A DNA stretch of 64,000 bases from Pseudonocardia sp. C8. Its GTDB lineage: Bacteria > Actinomycetota > Actinomycetes > Mycobacteriales > Pseudonocardiaceae. The stretch spans positions 4,117,501 to 4,181,500 of the forward strand of contig NZ_JACMTR010000002.1 of assembly GCF_014267175.1 (NCBI RefSeq), written 5' to 3'. This document shows positions 54,796 to 63,320 of this stretch, piece after piece; the stretch's first letter is position 1, and each line of letters opens with the position of its first letter. Below the pieces are notes generated by a model. It was not told the origin of the DNA. It ran no database searches and saw only the letters and a program-made list of their open reading frames with translations. The position numbers and the translations under genes are program-made.

Positions 54796-55213
54796 AGCAC
54801 GCACTTGCCCCGGCGCGGGCGAAAGCGCGCAGCCCACCGGCCGACACCTGCTCGACTCGCACGCAATCGCCCTGGCGCGGACGAGGACGCGCAGCTCAGC
54901 GACCGACGCCTCCCCGACTCGCACGAAACCGCCCCGTCGCCGGCGAAAACGCGCAGCTCACCGACCGACGCCTCCCGACTCGCACGCAATCGCCCTCGTG
55001 CGGGCGAAAACGCGCAGCTCACCGACCCGACGGCTCCGCGACTCGCACGAAACCGCCCCGAGACGGGCGAAAACGTGCAGCTCACCTGCCGGCGCCTCCC
55101 CGAGACGCACGAAACCGCCGCGGCAGGGGCCACGGCGCGCAACCCGCCGACAGGTCACGTCTCGACCTGCGCGCAACCGCCCCGACACGGGCATGAACGC
55201 GGGCATGAACGCG
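54796..55213. repeat. Array B of seven ~62-bp palindromic repeats
   Basis: CRCACG-type unit starts recur at spacings of 61 to 63 from 54796 to about 55167 (54856, 54918, 54979, 55042, 55105, 55167). Each carries CGCCC-N6-GGGCGAAAACGCGCAGCTCACCGAC in more or less complete form. The core is the same as in arrays A and C and has the orientation of C. It lies between the TetR stop (54689) and the DUF559 stop (55289). Positions 54690-54795 hold nothing recognisable. Confidence 0.85.
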
Positions 55214-55288
55214 CCACCCAGCGGCGAACTACTCGACCTGCACAGGACGGCGCGCGCCGGCAGCCGGACTTCCGGACCCGCGGACCGC

Positions 55289-56236
55289 TCACGCCGACAG
55301 CGGCGCCATGCCCGCGGCCGCACGTTGGAACAGGAAGCGTTCGACCACCTGCGCGAGGTGCTCCCGACGCCCCAGGACGTGCTCGGCGGGCGGCCGAAGG
55401 ATCTCCCAGCCGTGCCGGGTCAGGAACGCCTGCTTCGCGAGGTCATTGCGGGCGCGCTCGGGGTCCAGGTGCTGGTCACCGTCGTACTCGATGCCGAGCA
55501 ACACGTCCGGATAGGCAAGATCGATCCGATACTTGCCGACCGGATGCTGCAGGACCGGCGGCCGTACGCCGTAGTCGTGCAGCGCCAGACGGATCCTCGT
55601 CTCCATGGGCGACTCCGCGAGGGGGCTGGCCAGCGCCACGAAGTCCGGCAGCCGGATCACGCCGCGCTCGCCGGGATGCCGCGTGGCGAGCTCGAGCACG
55701 TCCCCGGGCGCGAACCTCCCGACCCGGGACAGCGCGTCGAGCGCGATCACCGCCTCGATCCGATCCTCCCGCCGAGCGAGGTCGAACGCGGTCCGCACGG
55801 GGGACGTCGTCGTCACGGTCCGCCCCGGAACGTACCGGTCACGCCATCCCGGAACCGGGATCCGCACCCCAGTCCGGATCTCCCCCGGCAGCGCACGGCC
55901 GTGTCGCATCTGCAGACCCTCCTGCGAGCGCCGGTGACCGCCCGTCACCAGGACCTCGACCGGAACGCCGCGGGGTGCGCACTCCGCGCCGAGGGCCTCG
56001 GCCGCCGCCCAACCGCCGAGCGCGGTCGGCGCCGGTGACGCATCCGCCGCAAGGTCGGCGAGTGCACCCACCGCCAGCGCGCCGGCCTCGCAGCGCAGGA
56101 GGTACGTCTCCTCGACGTCGGCCGCGACGAAGACGCCGCGGAACGGGCTCCGGAACGCCGGGCCCCGGAGCTGCTTGGGAGTGACGAGGCCGGCGGCGAC
56201 CGCCGCCGAGCCGATGAACGGTCGTGTGAGATCCAT
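55289..56236 (-). CDS. DUF559-family (Vsr/PD-(D/E)XK-like) protein with AbiEi-type N-terminus
   Basis: The 315-residue protein ends in a DUF559 fold: the segment LHDYGVRPPVLQHPVGKYRIDLAYPDVLLGIEYDGDQHL has the D...E-x-D pattern of very-short-patch-repair/PD-(D/E)XK nucleases (residues ~215-255), followed by a Trp- and Leu-rich ending (GWEILRPPAEHVLGRREHL). The N-terminal 90 residues (FIGSAAVAAGLVTPKQLRGPAFRSPFRGVFVA) resemble the AbiEi/type-IV antitoxin winged domain. Catalytic acidic residues look present. It is flanked by the 62-bp arrays B and C and divides the paa locus. Such genes are frequent in actinobacteria, but their function is unknown. The ATG at 56234 is used as start. Confidence 0.75.
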   Translation of the reverse strand: MDLTRPFIGSAAVAAGLVTPKQLRGPAFRSPFRGVFVAADVEETYLLRCEAGALAVGALADLAADASPAPTALGGWAAAEALGAECAPRGVPVEVLVTGGHRRSQEGLQMRHGRALPGEIRTGVRIPVPGWRDRYVPGRTVTTTSPVRTAFDLARREDRIEAVIALDALSRVGRFAPGDVLELATRHPGERGVIRLPDFVALASPLAESPMETRIRLALHDYGVRPPVLQHPVGKYRIDLAYPDVLLGIEYDGDQHLDPERARNDLAKQAFLTRHGWEILRPPAEHVLGRREHLAQVVERFLFQRAAAGMAPLSA

Positions 56237-56576
56237 GGGGCTTGGACGACCCCGGGCGCGCACCGGTTCCACCTCGCATCGATCCGGCACCGGCAACCGC
56301 GGTCCGGGTCTGCCCCAGCTCGGCCTGCCCCAACCCGGCCGGGCCCCGCCCTACGGGGTCCGGCCCGGCCATCTCCTGCCCGGTCCGGCCCGGTCCGGCC
56401 ATCCCGAGCCCGGTCCGGCCATCCGAGCCCGGTCCGGCCCCTCCCGGCTCGGCCCGGCCCCTCCCGGCTCGGTCCGGCCCGCGATCAACTTCCCGCCTCG
56501 CGCGAGTCACATCGCGCCGATCGACAGGGAACCCGCCCGGGTAGCGGCGGCACGCCCGGCGCACCGGGCGTCGACT
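56237..56576. other. Non-coding region with low-complexity GGTCCGGCC-type repeats
   Basis: A stretch at about 56340-56480 consists of overlapping short repeats based on CGGTCCGGCC and CCCGAGCC. No gene, ribosome site or clear promoter was found here. It leads into array C at 56577. The upstream part holds the 5' region of the DUF559 gene. Confidence 0.5.
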
Positions 56577-56932
56577 CGCACGTACTGCCCTGTCGGAGAC
56601 ACCAATGCGCTGATCGAGTGCACGCCCACGTTCGATCAGCGCCCTCGTGCCCGACCGAGACACAATCGTGCTGATCATCATCCGACATCCTGGTCCGTGA
56701 CCTGCACTTTTCCGCCCCGCCTCGGGCGGAAACGCGTAGATCGATCGCGCACAAACGGCTCACCCGCACGCTCCCGCCCTCGCCGCGACCAAGACGCGTT
56801 GATCGACCGCACCTCGCGCGCCCACGCGCACGATTCCGCCCCGCCACGGGCGACAACGCGCTGATCGACAACTCGCGCACGAGCCAGCCGCACGATTTGG
56901 CCCCACCACAGACGACATCGTGCTGATCGACA
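56577..56932. repeat. Array C of six ~62-bp palindromic repeats
   Basis: The landmark CTGATCGA (or a close variant) occurs at 56610, 56671, 56737, 56799, 56861 and 56923 (spacing 61, 66, 62, 62, 62). Each is preceded by a CGCACG-NNN-CCGCCC-N6-GGGCGA-type palindrome in better or worse condition, clearest at 56827-56860. It lies upstream of both the DUF559 gene and the paaA operon. Confidence 0.8.
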
Positions 56933-57065
56933 GGCGCCGGACGCCCGGCCGGCTGAACTCGCCTCGCGAAAGGCGGAGACACGGCGGTCGCGGACGGGTC
57001 GGCGACCGCGGTCGTGCCGGCGCCGACGGCGCGGCGCCCGGTACCCGCCCCCAGCACCCAATACC

Positions 57066-57142
57066 CAGCACCCGCCACCCCCGGCACCCCGGCGCTCGCC
57101 TCCCCAGCACCCGCCACCCCGGCACCCCGGCGCTCGCCTCCC
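57066..57142. repeat. Two tandem copies of a 39-bp C-rich repeat
   Basis: CAGCACCCGCCACC... at 57066-57104 recurs at 57105-57142 with one base missing, ending CGGCGCTCGCCTCCC in both. Further degenerate GGCACCC-type units continue to about 57260. No gene is supported. Confidence 0.6.
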
Positions 57143-57553
57143 CGGTACCCGGCACCCCCGGCACTCGCCCTCGGCACCCGGCACCTACCACCACTCGGGA
57201 CCCCGCCGCCCCGGCACCCTGGCACTCACCCCCGGCACGTCGGCACCTCGGCATCTCGACACCCCGGCACCTCGCCACCCGAGAGGACCGGCCCGAGACG
57301 GGCACACCCATGGCGCAACGCAACCGTGTACACGACCCACGCCGCACCCCGCGACGCGGACCCGGCTCCCGACGACCGCCGGCTCGTCACCCACCGAGGG
57401 CGCGCCACCGCGCCCGGCTGCGCGATGGCACCGGGTCGCGCCGCCCACCGGCCGGGTACCGCCGCCCCGCGCCGGCGACCGGAGGAAACCGGCCGCGCCC
57501 GTCACATCCGGGACGGGGTTGCGCACCGGGGGCTCGGTGCGCCACACTCGTAG
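57143..57553. other. Non-coding region before paaA; nothing else recognised
   Basis: Several long open frames cross this region but all are of low complexity, lack ribosome sites and overlap in different frames, as expected of high-GC non-coding DNA. The region ends in the operator at 57554-57572. The distance to paaA suggests room for a long leader or separate promoters. Confidence 0.5.
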
Positions 57554-57572
57554 CCGAACGAACATTCGGTAC
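57554..57572. promoter_or_regulatory. TetR/PaaR operator, site 3 (paaA operon)
   Basis: CCGAACGAACATTCGGTAC fits the same CCGA-M-CGAAC-NN-TCGGT pattern as the two sites between paaZ and paaG. It ends 11 bases before the paaA start and overlaps the ribosome-site region (GGAGGTG at 57574), so binding could block initiation directly. Confidence 0.7.
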
Positions 57573-57583
57573 GGAGGTGTCCA

Positions 57584-58543
57584 GTGACGAGCACCGCGCC
57601 CACCGAGGCGGATCTGGAAGCTCGGTTCGAGTCGACGATCGCGGCGGACCAGCGGATCGAGCCACGGGACTGGATGCCCGAGGCGTACCGGAAGACGCTG
57701 ATCCGCCAGATCGCCCAGCACGCGCACTCCGAGATCATCGGGATGCAGCCGGAGGGCAACTGGCTGCTGCGAGCGCCGTCGTTGCGGCGCAAGGCGATCC
57801 TGCTGGCGAAGGTGCAGGACGAGGCCGGCCACGGCATGTACCTCTACGCGGCAGCCGAGACGCTGGGCGTCGACCGCGAGGAGCTCACCGAGAAGCTGAT
57901 CGACGCCCGGCAGAAGTACTCGTCGATCTTCAACTACCCGACCCTGTCGTGGGCCGACATCGGTGTCATCGGGTGGCTGGTCGACGGCGCGGCGATCTGC
58001 AACCAGGTGCCGCTGTGCCGCTGCTCGTACGGTCCCTACGCCCGGGCGATGATCCGGATCTGCAAGGAGGAGTCGTTCCACCAGCGGCAGGGCTACGAGT
58101 CGCTGCTGGCACTGGTCAACGGCACCGAAGCGCAGCGGGAGATGGTGCAGGAGGCGACGAACCGCTGGTGGTGGCCGTCGCTGATGATGTTCGGGCCGGC
58201 CGACGGGGACTCCCCGAACACCCAGCAGTCGATGGCGTGGGGCATCAAGCGGCACACCAACGACGAGCTGCGGCAGCGGTTCGTGGACATGACCGTCCCG
58301 CAGGCCGAGGCGCTGGGCGTGACGCTGCCGGACCCGGAGCTGCGCTGGAACGCCGAGCGCGGCGCCTACGACTTCGGCGAGCCGGACTGGTCGGAGTTCA
58401 AGGCGGTCATCTCCGGGGCCGGGCCGGCGAACCGGCAGCGGCTCGCCCACCGGCGGCGTGCCCACGAGAACGGTGCCTGGGTTCGCGAAGCGGCCCGGGC
58501 CTACGCGGACAAGCAGGCGGCACGAGCGGGAGCAGGGGCATGA
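57584..58543 (+). CDS. paaA: Phenylacetyl-CoA 1,2-epoxidase, catalytic subunit A
   Basis: This 319-residue di-iron monooxygenase subunit epoxidises the ring of phenylacetyl-CoA. Metal-ligand helices are visible in [17 protein letters not shown] and [17 protein letters not shown] (E...H pairs), after the early [12 protein letters not shown] segment. It starts with GTG at 57584 behind GGAGGTG. It heads the paaABCDE operon; each gene overlaps the next by one to four bases. The length matches PaaA of other bacteria (about 310). Confidence 0.96.
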   Translation: MTSTAPTEADLEARFESTIAADQRIEPRDWMPEAYRKTLIRQIAQHAHSEIIGMQPEGNWLLRAPSLRRKAILLAKVQDEAGHGMYLYAAAETLGVDREELTEKLIDARQKYSSIFNYPTLSWADIGVIGWLVDGAAICNQVPLCRCSYGPYARAMIRICKEESFHQRQGYESLLALVNGTEAQREMVQEATNRWWWPSLMMFGPADGDSPNTQQSMAWGIKRHTNDELRQRFVDMTVPQAEALGVTLPDPELRWNAERGAYDFGEPDWSEFKAVISGAGPANRQRLAHRRRAHENGAWVREAARAYADKQAARAGAGA

Positions 58544-58908
58544 GCGAGCAGAACGTCACCGCGGAGGGCGGGCACGGCGCCGTCCCCACCACGGGCGTGG
58601 AGACCGGCCGGGGCGAGAAGCCGGCCCGCGGGGCCTGGCCGCTGTACGAGGTGTTCGTGCGCGGCAAGCGCGGCCTCAACCACGTGCACGTCGGGTCGCT
58701 GCACGCTGCCGACGACGAGATGGCACTGCACAACGCCCGCGACGTCTACACCCGCCGCAACGAGGGCGTGAGCATCTGGGTGGTGCGCGCGGACGCGATC
58801 GCCGCCTCCAGCCCGGACGAGAAGGACCCGTTCTTCGCCCCGTCCGCGGACAAGGTCTACCGCCACCCCACCTTCTACGCGATCCCGGAGGAGGTGCCGC
58901 ACCTGTGA
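58540..58908 (+). CDS. paaB: Phenylacetyl-CoA epoxidase subunit B
   Basis: The 122-residue subunit has [50 protein letters not shown] as its core, the standard PaaB signature. An N-terminal ~25-residue extension ([21 protein letters not shown]) is disordered-looking. PaaB bridges the PaaAC heterodimers. It overlaps paaA by four bases (ATGA) and paaC by four (GTGA). Confidence 0.95.
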   Translation: MSEQNVTAEGGHGAVPTTGVETGRGEKPARGAWPLYEVFVRGKRGLNHVHVGSLHAADDEMALHNARDVYTRRNEGVSIWVVRADAIAASSPDEKDPFFAPSADKVYRHPTFYAIPEEVPHL

Positions 58909-59819
58909 ACGGCGACGCCCACGACGAGGACGCCACCAACGCCTACCAGGCCCTCGCCGGGACCATCGACCACGACGACCCGCGCTGGGCGTTCGGCACC
59001 GGCTTCGAGGACATGGAGGCCGACCTCACCGCCCCGGTCCCGGACGGGGCCGCCCCGGCCGACCTGGCCGCGTACTGCCTGATGCTCGGCGACGACGCCC
59101 TGGTCTACAGCCACCGGCTCACCGAGTGGGTCTCCAACGCCCCCGAGCTGGAGGAGGAGGTCGCGCTGGCCAACACCGCGCTGGACCTGCTCGGCCAGGC
59201 CCGGGTGCTGCTGGCCCGCGCCGGGCACGTCGAGGGGGCCGGCCGGGACGAGGACGCGCTGGCCTACTGGCGCGACGTGGCCGAGTTCCGCTGTGTCGGG
59301 CTCGCCGAGCCGTCCGACGATGGCGACTACGCCCGCGCGATCGCGCGCCTGCTGGTGTTCTCGACCTGGCGGCTGGCGCTGCTGAACCGGTTGCAGGACT
59401 CGGCCGACCCGGTCGTCGCCGCGGTCGCCGCGAAGGGCGTCAAGGAGGTCACCTACCACCGCGACCACGCCGCCCGGTGGACGCTGCGCCTCGGCGACGG
59501 CACCGCCGAGTCCCACACCCGGATGCAGGACGCGCTGGAGTGGGTGTGGCCGTTCCTCGGCGAGCTGTTCCGCACCACCGAGCAGGAACGACGGCTGGTC
59601 GCGGCCGGCGTCGCCGTCGACCCCGCCGAGGTCCGCGACGAGGTGGACACCGTCCTCGACCAGGTCCTGACGAGGGCAACGCTGGCCCGGCCGGAGGTGC
59701 CCGAGATGGGCACCATCGGCGGCCGGGGCGGCCGGCACGGCGTGCACACCGAGAAGCTGGAGCACGCGCTGGTCGTCATGCAGAGCCTGGCCCGCAAGCA
59801 CCCGGAGGCATCGTGGTGA
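58905..59819 (+). CDS. paaC: Phenylacetyl-CoA epoxidase subunit C
   Basis: The 304-residue non-catalytic partner of PaaA has AAYCLMLGDDALVYSHRLTEWVSNAPELEEEVALANTALDLLGQAR and the later VKEVTYHRDHAARWTLRLGDGT, which are hallmark phrases of PaaC. The first ~40 residues are acidic. It starts with GTG at 58905, overlapping the paaB stop. Length is slightly above the ~250 of enterobacterial PaaC because of the leader. Confidence 0.95.
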   Translation: MNGDAHDEDATNAYQALAGTIDHDDPRWAFGTGFEDMEADLTAPVPDGAAPADLAAYCLMLGDDALVYSHRLTEWVSNAPELEEEVALANTALDLLGQARVLLARAGHVEGAGRDEDALAYWRDVAEFRCVGLAEPSDDGDYARAIARLLVFSTWRLALLNRLQDSADPVVAAVAAKGVKEVTYHRDHAARWTLRLGDGTAESHTRMQDALEWVWPFLGELFRTTEQERRLVAAGVAVDPAEVRDEVDTVLDQVLTRATLARPEVPEMGTIGGRGGRHGVHTEKLEHALVVMQSLARKHPEASW

Positions 59820-60319
59820 CCACGCTCGACCTGGGCGCGCGGGACGTCGTCGCACGGGTCGTCGACCCCGAGATGCCCATGCTCACCCTGGACGACCTCG
59901 GTGTGATCCGCTCCGTCGACGAGACCGGCGGCGGCGTCACGGTGACGATCACGCCGACCTACTCGGGCTGCCCGGCGATCGAGGAGATGCGCGCCGACAT
60001 CGTCCGCACCCTCACCGAGGCCGGTTACGGGCCGGTCGCCGTCCGCACCGTCCTGTCCCCCGCCTGGAGCACCGACTGGATCAGCGAGGCCGGGCGGCGC
60101 AAGCTCGCCGAGGCCGGCATCGCCCCACCCGGCCGGGCCACGGCGCACGCGCCCGGCCCGATCCCGCTGACGCTCGAGCCGCCGTCGGCCGTGGTCCGGT
60201 GCCCGCAGTGCAGGTCCCCGGCGACCGAGGAGTTCTCCCGCTTCGGGCCCACCGCGTGCACCGCGCTGCGGAGGTGCACCGCCTGCCGCGAGCCGTTCGA
60301 GCACATGAAGGAGATCTGA
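59816..60319 (+). CDS. paaD: Phenylacetyl-CoA epoxidase maturation protein D
   Basis: The 167-residue protein has an N-terminal MIP18/DUF59 domain (VVDPEMPMLTLDDLGVI, then ITPTYSGCPAIEEMRADI) that assists iron-cluster assembly, followed by a C-terminal zinc-binding-like tail with CPQC and CTAC pairs. PaaD is thought to install the diiron or Fe-S centres of the complex. GTG at 59816 overlaps the paaC stop; a GTG three bases upstream would add one residue. Confidence 0.93.
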   Translation: MTTLDLGARDVVARVVDPEMPMLTLDDLGVIRSVDETGGGVTVTITPTYSGCPAIEEMRADIVRTLTEAGYGPVAVRTVLSPAWSTDWISEAGRRKLAEAGIAPPGRATAHAPGPIPLTLEPPSAVVRCPQCRSPATEEFSRFGPTACTALRRCTACREPFEHMKEI

Positions 60320-61518
60320 TGGTGCGCCAGGAACGCAGTGCCGGCCGCCGGGCGGCCGCCTGGCAGGCCCGGGCCGACCGGGCGGCCGGCCGCACCACCC
60401 TCGAGCTCGACGACCGGATCGACGCGCTGCTGGCGGACGCCCCGGAGCCGCAGGCCCTGCCGGCCGGGTTCCACGCCCTCGTCGTGTCCGAGGTCGACCG
60501 GCTCTGCGACGACGCCGTCGCCGTCACCTTCGACGTCCCGGACGACCTGCGCGAGCACTACACGTTCCGGCCCGGCCAGTACCTCACCCTGCGCCGGGAC
60601 ACCCCGGGCGGCGAGGAGCGCCGGTCGTACTCGATCTGCGCGCCGGCCGGCCACGCTCCGCGGGTCGGGGTGCGGCGGGTCGACGGCGGCCTGTTCTCCG
60701 CGTGGCTGGTCGACGAGGTCGCCCCGGGTGACGTCCTCGAGGTCGGTCCCCCGGCCGGGAACTTCACCCCGGAGCTGGCCGCGGGCACCCATCACGGGCT
60801 GGTCGCGGCCGGGTCCGGCATCACGCCGGTGCTGTCGATCGCCGCGTCCCTGCTGGCCGCGCACGACGACACCCGGGTCACCCTGATCTACGGCAACCGG
60901 CGGACCGACACGGTGATGTTCACCGAGGAGATCGCCGACCTGAAGAACCTGCACGGCCCGCGCCTGCACCTGCTGCACGTGCTGTCCCGGGAACCCACCG
61001 AGGCCGAGATCGTCAACGGCCGGCTCGACGCCGACCGGCTCCGGACGCTGCTGTCCGCGCTCGTCGACGTCGACGACGTCGACGAGTGGTGGCTGTGCGG
61101 CCCGCTCGGGATGACCGAGGCGGCCGTCGCGGTGCTCGGCGAGCGGGGTGTCGAGCGGACGCGGGTGCACCGCGAGCTGTTCTACGTCGACGAGCCGCCG
61201 CCGGAGCTGGTGCGCCCCGACGAGCGTCGCGCCCGGGAGGGTGACGCGGAGGTCACCGTCGTGGTGAACGGGCGGACGACCACGGTGCCGGTCCCCCACG
61301 ACGAGACCGTCCTGGACGCGGCCCAGCGGATTCGCGGCGACCTGCCGTTCGCCTGCAAGGGCGGGGTGTGCGGGACCTGCCGGGCGAAGGTCGTCGACGG
61401 CGAGGTCGACATGCGCCGCAACTACGCCCTGGAGGACGACGAGGTGGCCGCCGGCTTCGTGCTCACCTGCCAGACCCGGCCGGTGTCGGACACGGCGACG
61501 GTCGACTACGACGCCTGA
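60319..61518 (+). CDS. paaE: Phenylacetyl-CoA epoxidase reductase subunit E
   Basis: In the 399-residue flavoprotein the FAD site is RSYSICAPAG, the NAD(P) site is LVAAGSGITPVLSIA, and the C-terminal plant-type ferredoxin domain has CKGGVCGTC with the distal Cys in LTCQTRP. It passes electrons from NADPH to PaaA. It is about 45 residues longer than E. coli PaaE at the N-terminus, a region of Arg/Ala-rich sequence. The ATG shares one base with the paaD stop (TGATG). It is the last gene of the operon. Confidence 0.95.
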   Translation: MVRQERSAGRRAAAWQARADRAAGRTTLELDDRIDALLADAPEPQALPAGFHALVVSEVDRLCDDAVAVTFDVPDDLREHYTFRPGQYLTLRRDTPGGEERRSYSICAPAGHAPRVGVRRVDGGLFSAWLVDEVAPGDVLEVGPPAGNFTPELAAGTHHGLVAAGSGITPVLSIAASLLAAHDDTRVTLIYGNRRTDTVMFTEEIADLKNLHGPRLHLLHVLSREPTEAEIVNGRLDADRLRTLLSALVDVDDVDEWWLCGPLGMTEAAVAVLGERGVERTRVHRELFYVDEPPPELVRPDERRAREGDAEVTVVVNGRTTTVPVPHDETVLDAAQRIRGDLPFACKGGVCGTCRAKVVDGEVDMRRNYALEDDEVAAGFVLTCQTRPVSDTATVDYDA

Positions 61519-61541
61519 CCGGCCCACGTAGGGTCGGACCC

Positions 61542-62144
61542 GTGTTCGTGAAGGTGTGCGGCCTGCGGACCGCCGACGACGTCCGGGTGGCCGCCGAGTC
61601 CGGCGCCGACGCGGTCGGGTTCGTGCTCCACCCGGCCAGCCCGCGCTTCGTCGAGCCGTCCCTGGCTCGCGAGCTGGTCGCGCAGGTCCCGGACCGGGTC
61701 CTGTCGGTCGTCGTCGTCGCCGAGCACGCGGCGGCCGACGCCGCGCGGATCACCCGGGAGATCGGCGCGGACGTCCTGCAGCTGCACGGCCGCTACACCG
61801 CCGACGACTTCGCGGCGGCCGCGGCCGAGCCGATCCGGTTGTGGCGCGCGGCGTCGCTGGCGCACGACCCGGACCTGCACGTGGGGTGCTACGGCGAGGA
61901 GGTCCTGCTGCTGGACTCGCCGCGGGCCGGGTCCGGGCGGACCTGGGACGTCGAGGCGCTCGACCGGCCCCCGGACGGGCAGTGGCTGCTCGCCGGCGGG
62001 CTCGACCCGGACAACGTCGGCGCCGCGGTGCGGCGCGTGCGGCCGTGGGGGGTCGACGTCTCCAGCGGCGTCGAGTCGGCGCGCGGGGTGAAGGACCACG
62101 CGCGGATCGCCGCGTTCGTCGCCGCCGCGCGGTCCGCCCGGTGA
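61542..62144 (+). CDS. trpF: Phosphoribosylanthranilate isomerase
   Basis: This 200-residue TIM-barrel enzyme of tryptophan synthesis has the catalytic Cys in VKVCGLRTADDV at the N-terminus, the phosphate-binding and Asp-bearing LLLDSPRAGSGRTWD, and VDVSSGVESARGVKDHARI at the end. The family length is about 200. It is not next to other trp genes; it lies 24 bases downstream of paaE. Actinobacteria generally use the dual HisA/PriA enzyme for this step, so a separate trpF is notable. The GTG at 61542 is the only suitable start. Confidence 0.85.
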   Translation: MFVKVCGLRTADDVRVAAESGADAVGFVLHPASPRFVEPSLARELVAQVPDRVLSVVVVAEHAAADAARITREIGADVLQLHGRYTADDFAAAAAEPIRLWRAASLAHDPDLHVGCYGEEVLLLDSPRAGSGRTWDVEALDRPPDGQWLLAGGLDPDNVGAAVRRVRPWGVDVSSGVESARGVKDHARIAAFVAAARSAR

Positions 62145-62308
62145 CCGGCGCCGGCTGATCCGTCCGGCCCACCGGTGGTGGCCTGTCCGGCCGGTGTGCG
62201 ACCGGGGTCGCTGCCGCTCACAGCGCCGTGACCGCCGGTGACCGCGAAGATCCACCATCGGGGTCAACCGGGCGCCCGCGCCGTCGTACGGTCGGTCTCG
62301 GAACGGTA

Positions 62309-62334
62309 ACGGCATCGATCCCCAGCGATGCCGT
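62309..62334 (+). promoter_or_regulatory. 5'-leader hairpin before the secreted protein gene
   Basis: ACGGCATCG (62309-62317) pairs with CGATGCCGT (62326-62334), an exact 9-bp stem with an 8-base loop. It lies 57 bases upstream of the start codon. Known c-di-AMP riboswitches precede similar cell-wall genes in actinobacteria, but no other riboswitch part was seen, so this is only a hairpin. Confidence 0.35.
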
Positions 62335-62390
62335 GCGTGCCCTCGCTCCCCGCTCCGGGCGCGCCCGCTCCGAACGAGGAAGGACACCCC

Positions 62391-63311
62391 GTGCCGAGGA
62401 ACTCCCCCGGCGGCACGGCACGCGTCCGGCGCTCCCCGAGCCGGCCGCTGCCGTCCCGCCCCGTCGTGACCCGTGACGTCCATGGCGCCGGATCGCGCAT
62501 CAGCACCGCGAGTAGCGCCAGCGGATCGCGCATCAGCACCGCGAGTAGCGCCAGCGGATCGCGCATCGACACAGCTCCGGTCCGCAGGCGGCCCGGTGCC
62601 GTCGGCGTCCTCACGTCCGCGCTGGCCGGCGGCGGCCTGGTCGCCGGCACCGTCGTCACCGACCCCGGCGCGCCCGAGGTCGACCAGCTCGCGCTGCAGT
62701 CGTTCGCCGTGCCGGACACCGCCCCCGCCGACACCGCCCCGGCCGCCGCACCGGCCGTGTCGTCGACGGGCGCGGCGCGGGCGATCGCCGAGCCCCCGCC
62801 GCCGGTCGACGTCGACCAGATCGTCGGCGCGGCGACCGGCGCCGTCGGCGACGCCGCGCGGGCCCGCGAGGAACAGCGCCGGGCCGCCGAGGAGGCCGCG
62901 GCCGCGGCGGCGCGGGCCGAGCCCGCCGGGGAGGAACCCGCACCCGCGGCCGCCCCGGCGGCCGGGCCGAGCTCGTGCGCGGCCGGCACCGAGGGCATGG
63001 ACGGAGTCGCATCGAACGTCGCCGAGGCCGGCGAGAAGCTGCGCTGCATGTTCGGCGTGGACACCGTGCTGGGCATCGGGAGCCGGGGCGGCACCTCCGA
63101 CCACCCCAGCGGCAAGGCGCTCGACTTCATGGTCGACTCCGCGACCGGGGACCGGCTCGCCGAGTACGCGCTGGCCCACGCCGACGAGCTCGACATCAAG
63201 TACGTGATCTGGGAGCAGCGGATCAACACCGGCGACGGCTGGGAGATGCAGGAGGACCGTGGCGGCGCCACCGCCAACCACATGGACCACGTGCACATCT
63301 CCTTCAACTGA
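62391..63311 (+). CDS. Secreted cell-wall-type protein with D,D-peptidase-like C-terminal domain
   Basis: In the 306-residue protein an Arg/Ser-rich start contains the 33-bp repeat (two 11-residue units GSRISTASSAS, residues ~34-55). The hydrophobic LTSALAGGGLVAGTVV may be a signal/anchor (residues ~70-90). Then come an Ala/Glu-rich linker (about 140-200) and a C-terminal domain with S-D-H-P-S-G-K-A-L-D-F and NHMDHVHISF, the zinc-site pattern of ARB_07466/M15-like hydrolases found in actinobacterial cell-wall enzymes. GAGGAAGGA precedes the GTG start. Envelope remodelling is the likely role; the substrate is inferred from the fold. Confidence 0.7.
   Translation: MPRNSPGGTARVRRSPSRPLPSRPVVTRDVHGAGSRISTASSASGSRISTASSASGSRIDTAPVRRRPGAVGVLTSALAGGGLVAGTVVTDPGAPEVDQLALQSFAVPDTAPADTAPAAAPAVSSTGAARAIAEPPPPVDVDQIVGAATGAVGDAARAREEQRRAAEEAAAAAARAEPAGEEPAPAAAPAAGPSSCAAGTEGMDGVASNVAEAGEKLRCMFGVDTVLGIGSRGGTSDHPSGKALDFMVDSATGDRLAEYALAHADELDIKYVIWEQRINTGDGWEMQEDRGGATANHMDHVHISFN
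62490..62567. repeat. 33-bp repeat, 2.3 copies, inside the secreted protein gene
   Basis: Units run 62490-62522 and 62523-62555, with a partial at 62556-62567, each beginning GGATCGCGCATC. The reverse complement is the repeat at 16554-16625. Here the copies stay in frame (33 = 11 codons) and are translated as GSRISTASSAS. Confidence 0.85.
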
Positions 63312-63320
63312 TTCAGCAGA

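Noticed and set aside
54690..55288. Possible small genes within array B
   Set aside because: Open frames extend through every unit only because stop codons are rare at this GC. The 62-bp phasing shifts frame at each unit, so no conserved protein results.
57143..57553. Extra N-terminal sequence or a further gene before paaA
   Set aside because: Long frames exist here but consist of Pro/Ala/Arg runs. The GTG at 57584 has a clear ribosome site and matches the usual PaaA start.
62150..62390. A c-di-AMP (ydaO) riboswitch before the secreted cell-wall protein
   Set aside because: The neighbourhood fits, and a 9-bp hairpin is present, but the conserved internal elements of ydaO could not be aligned to the leader by eye.
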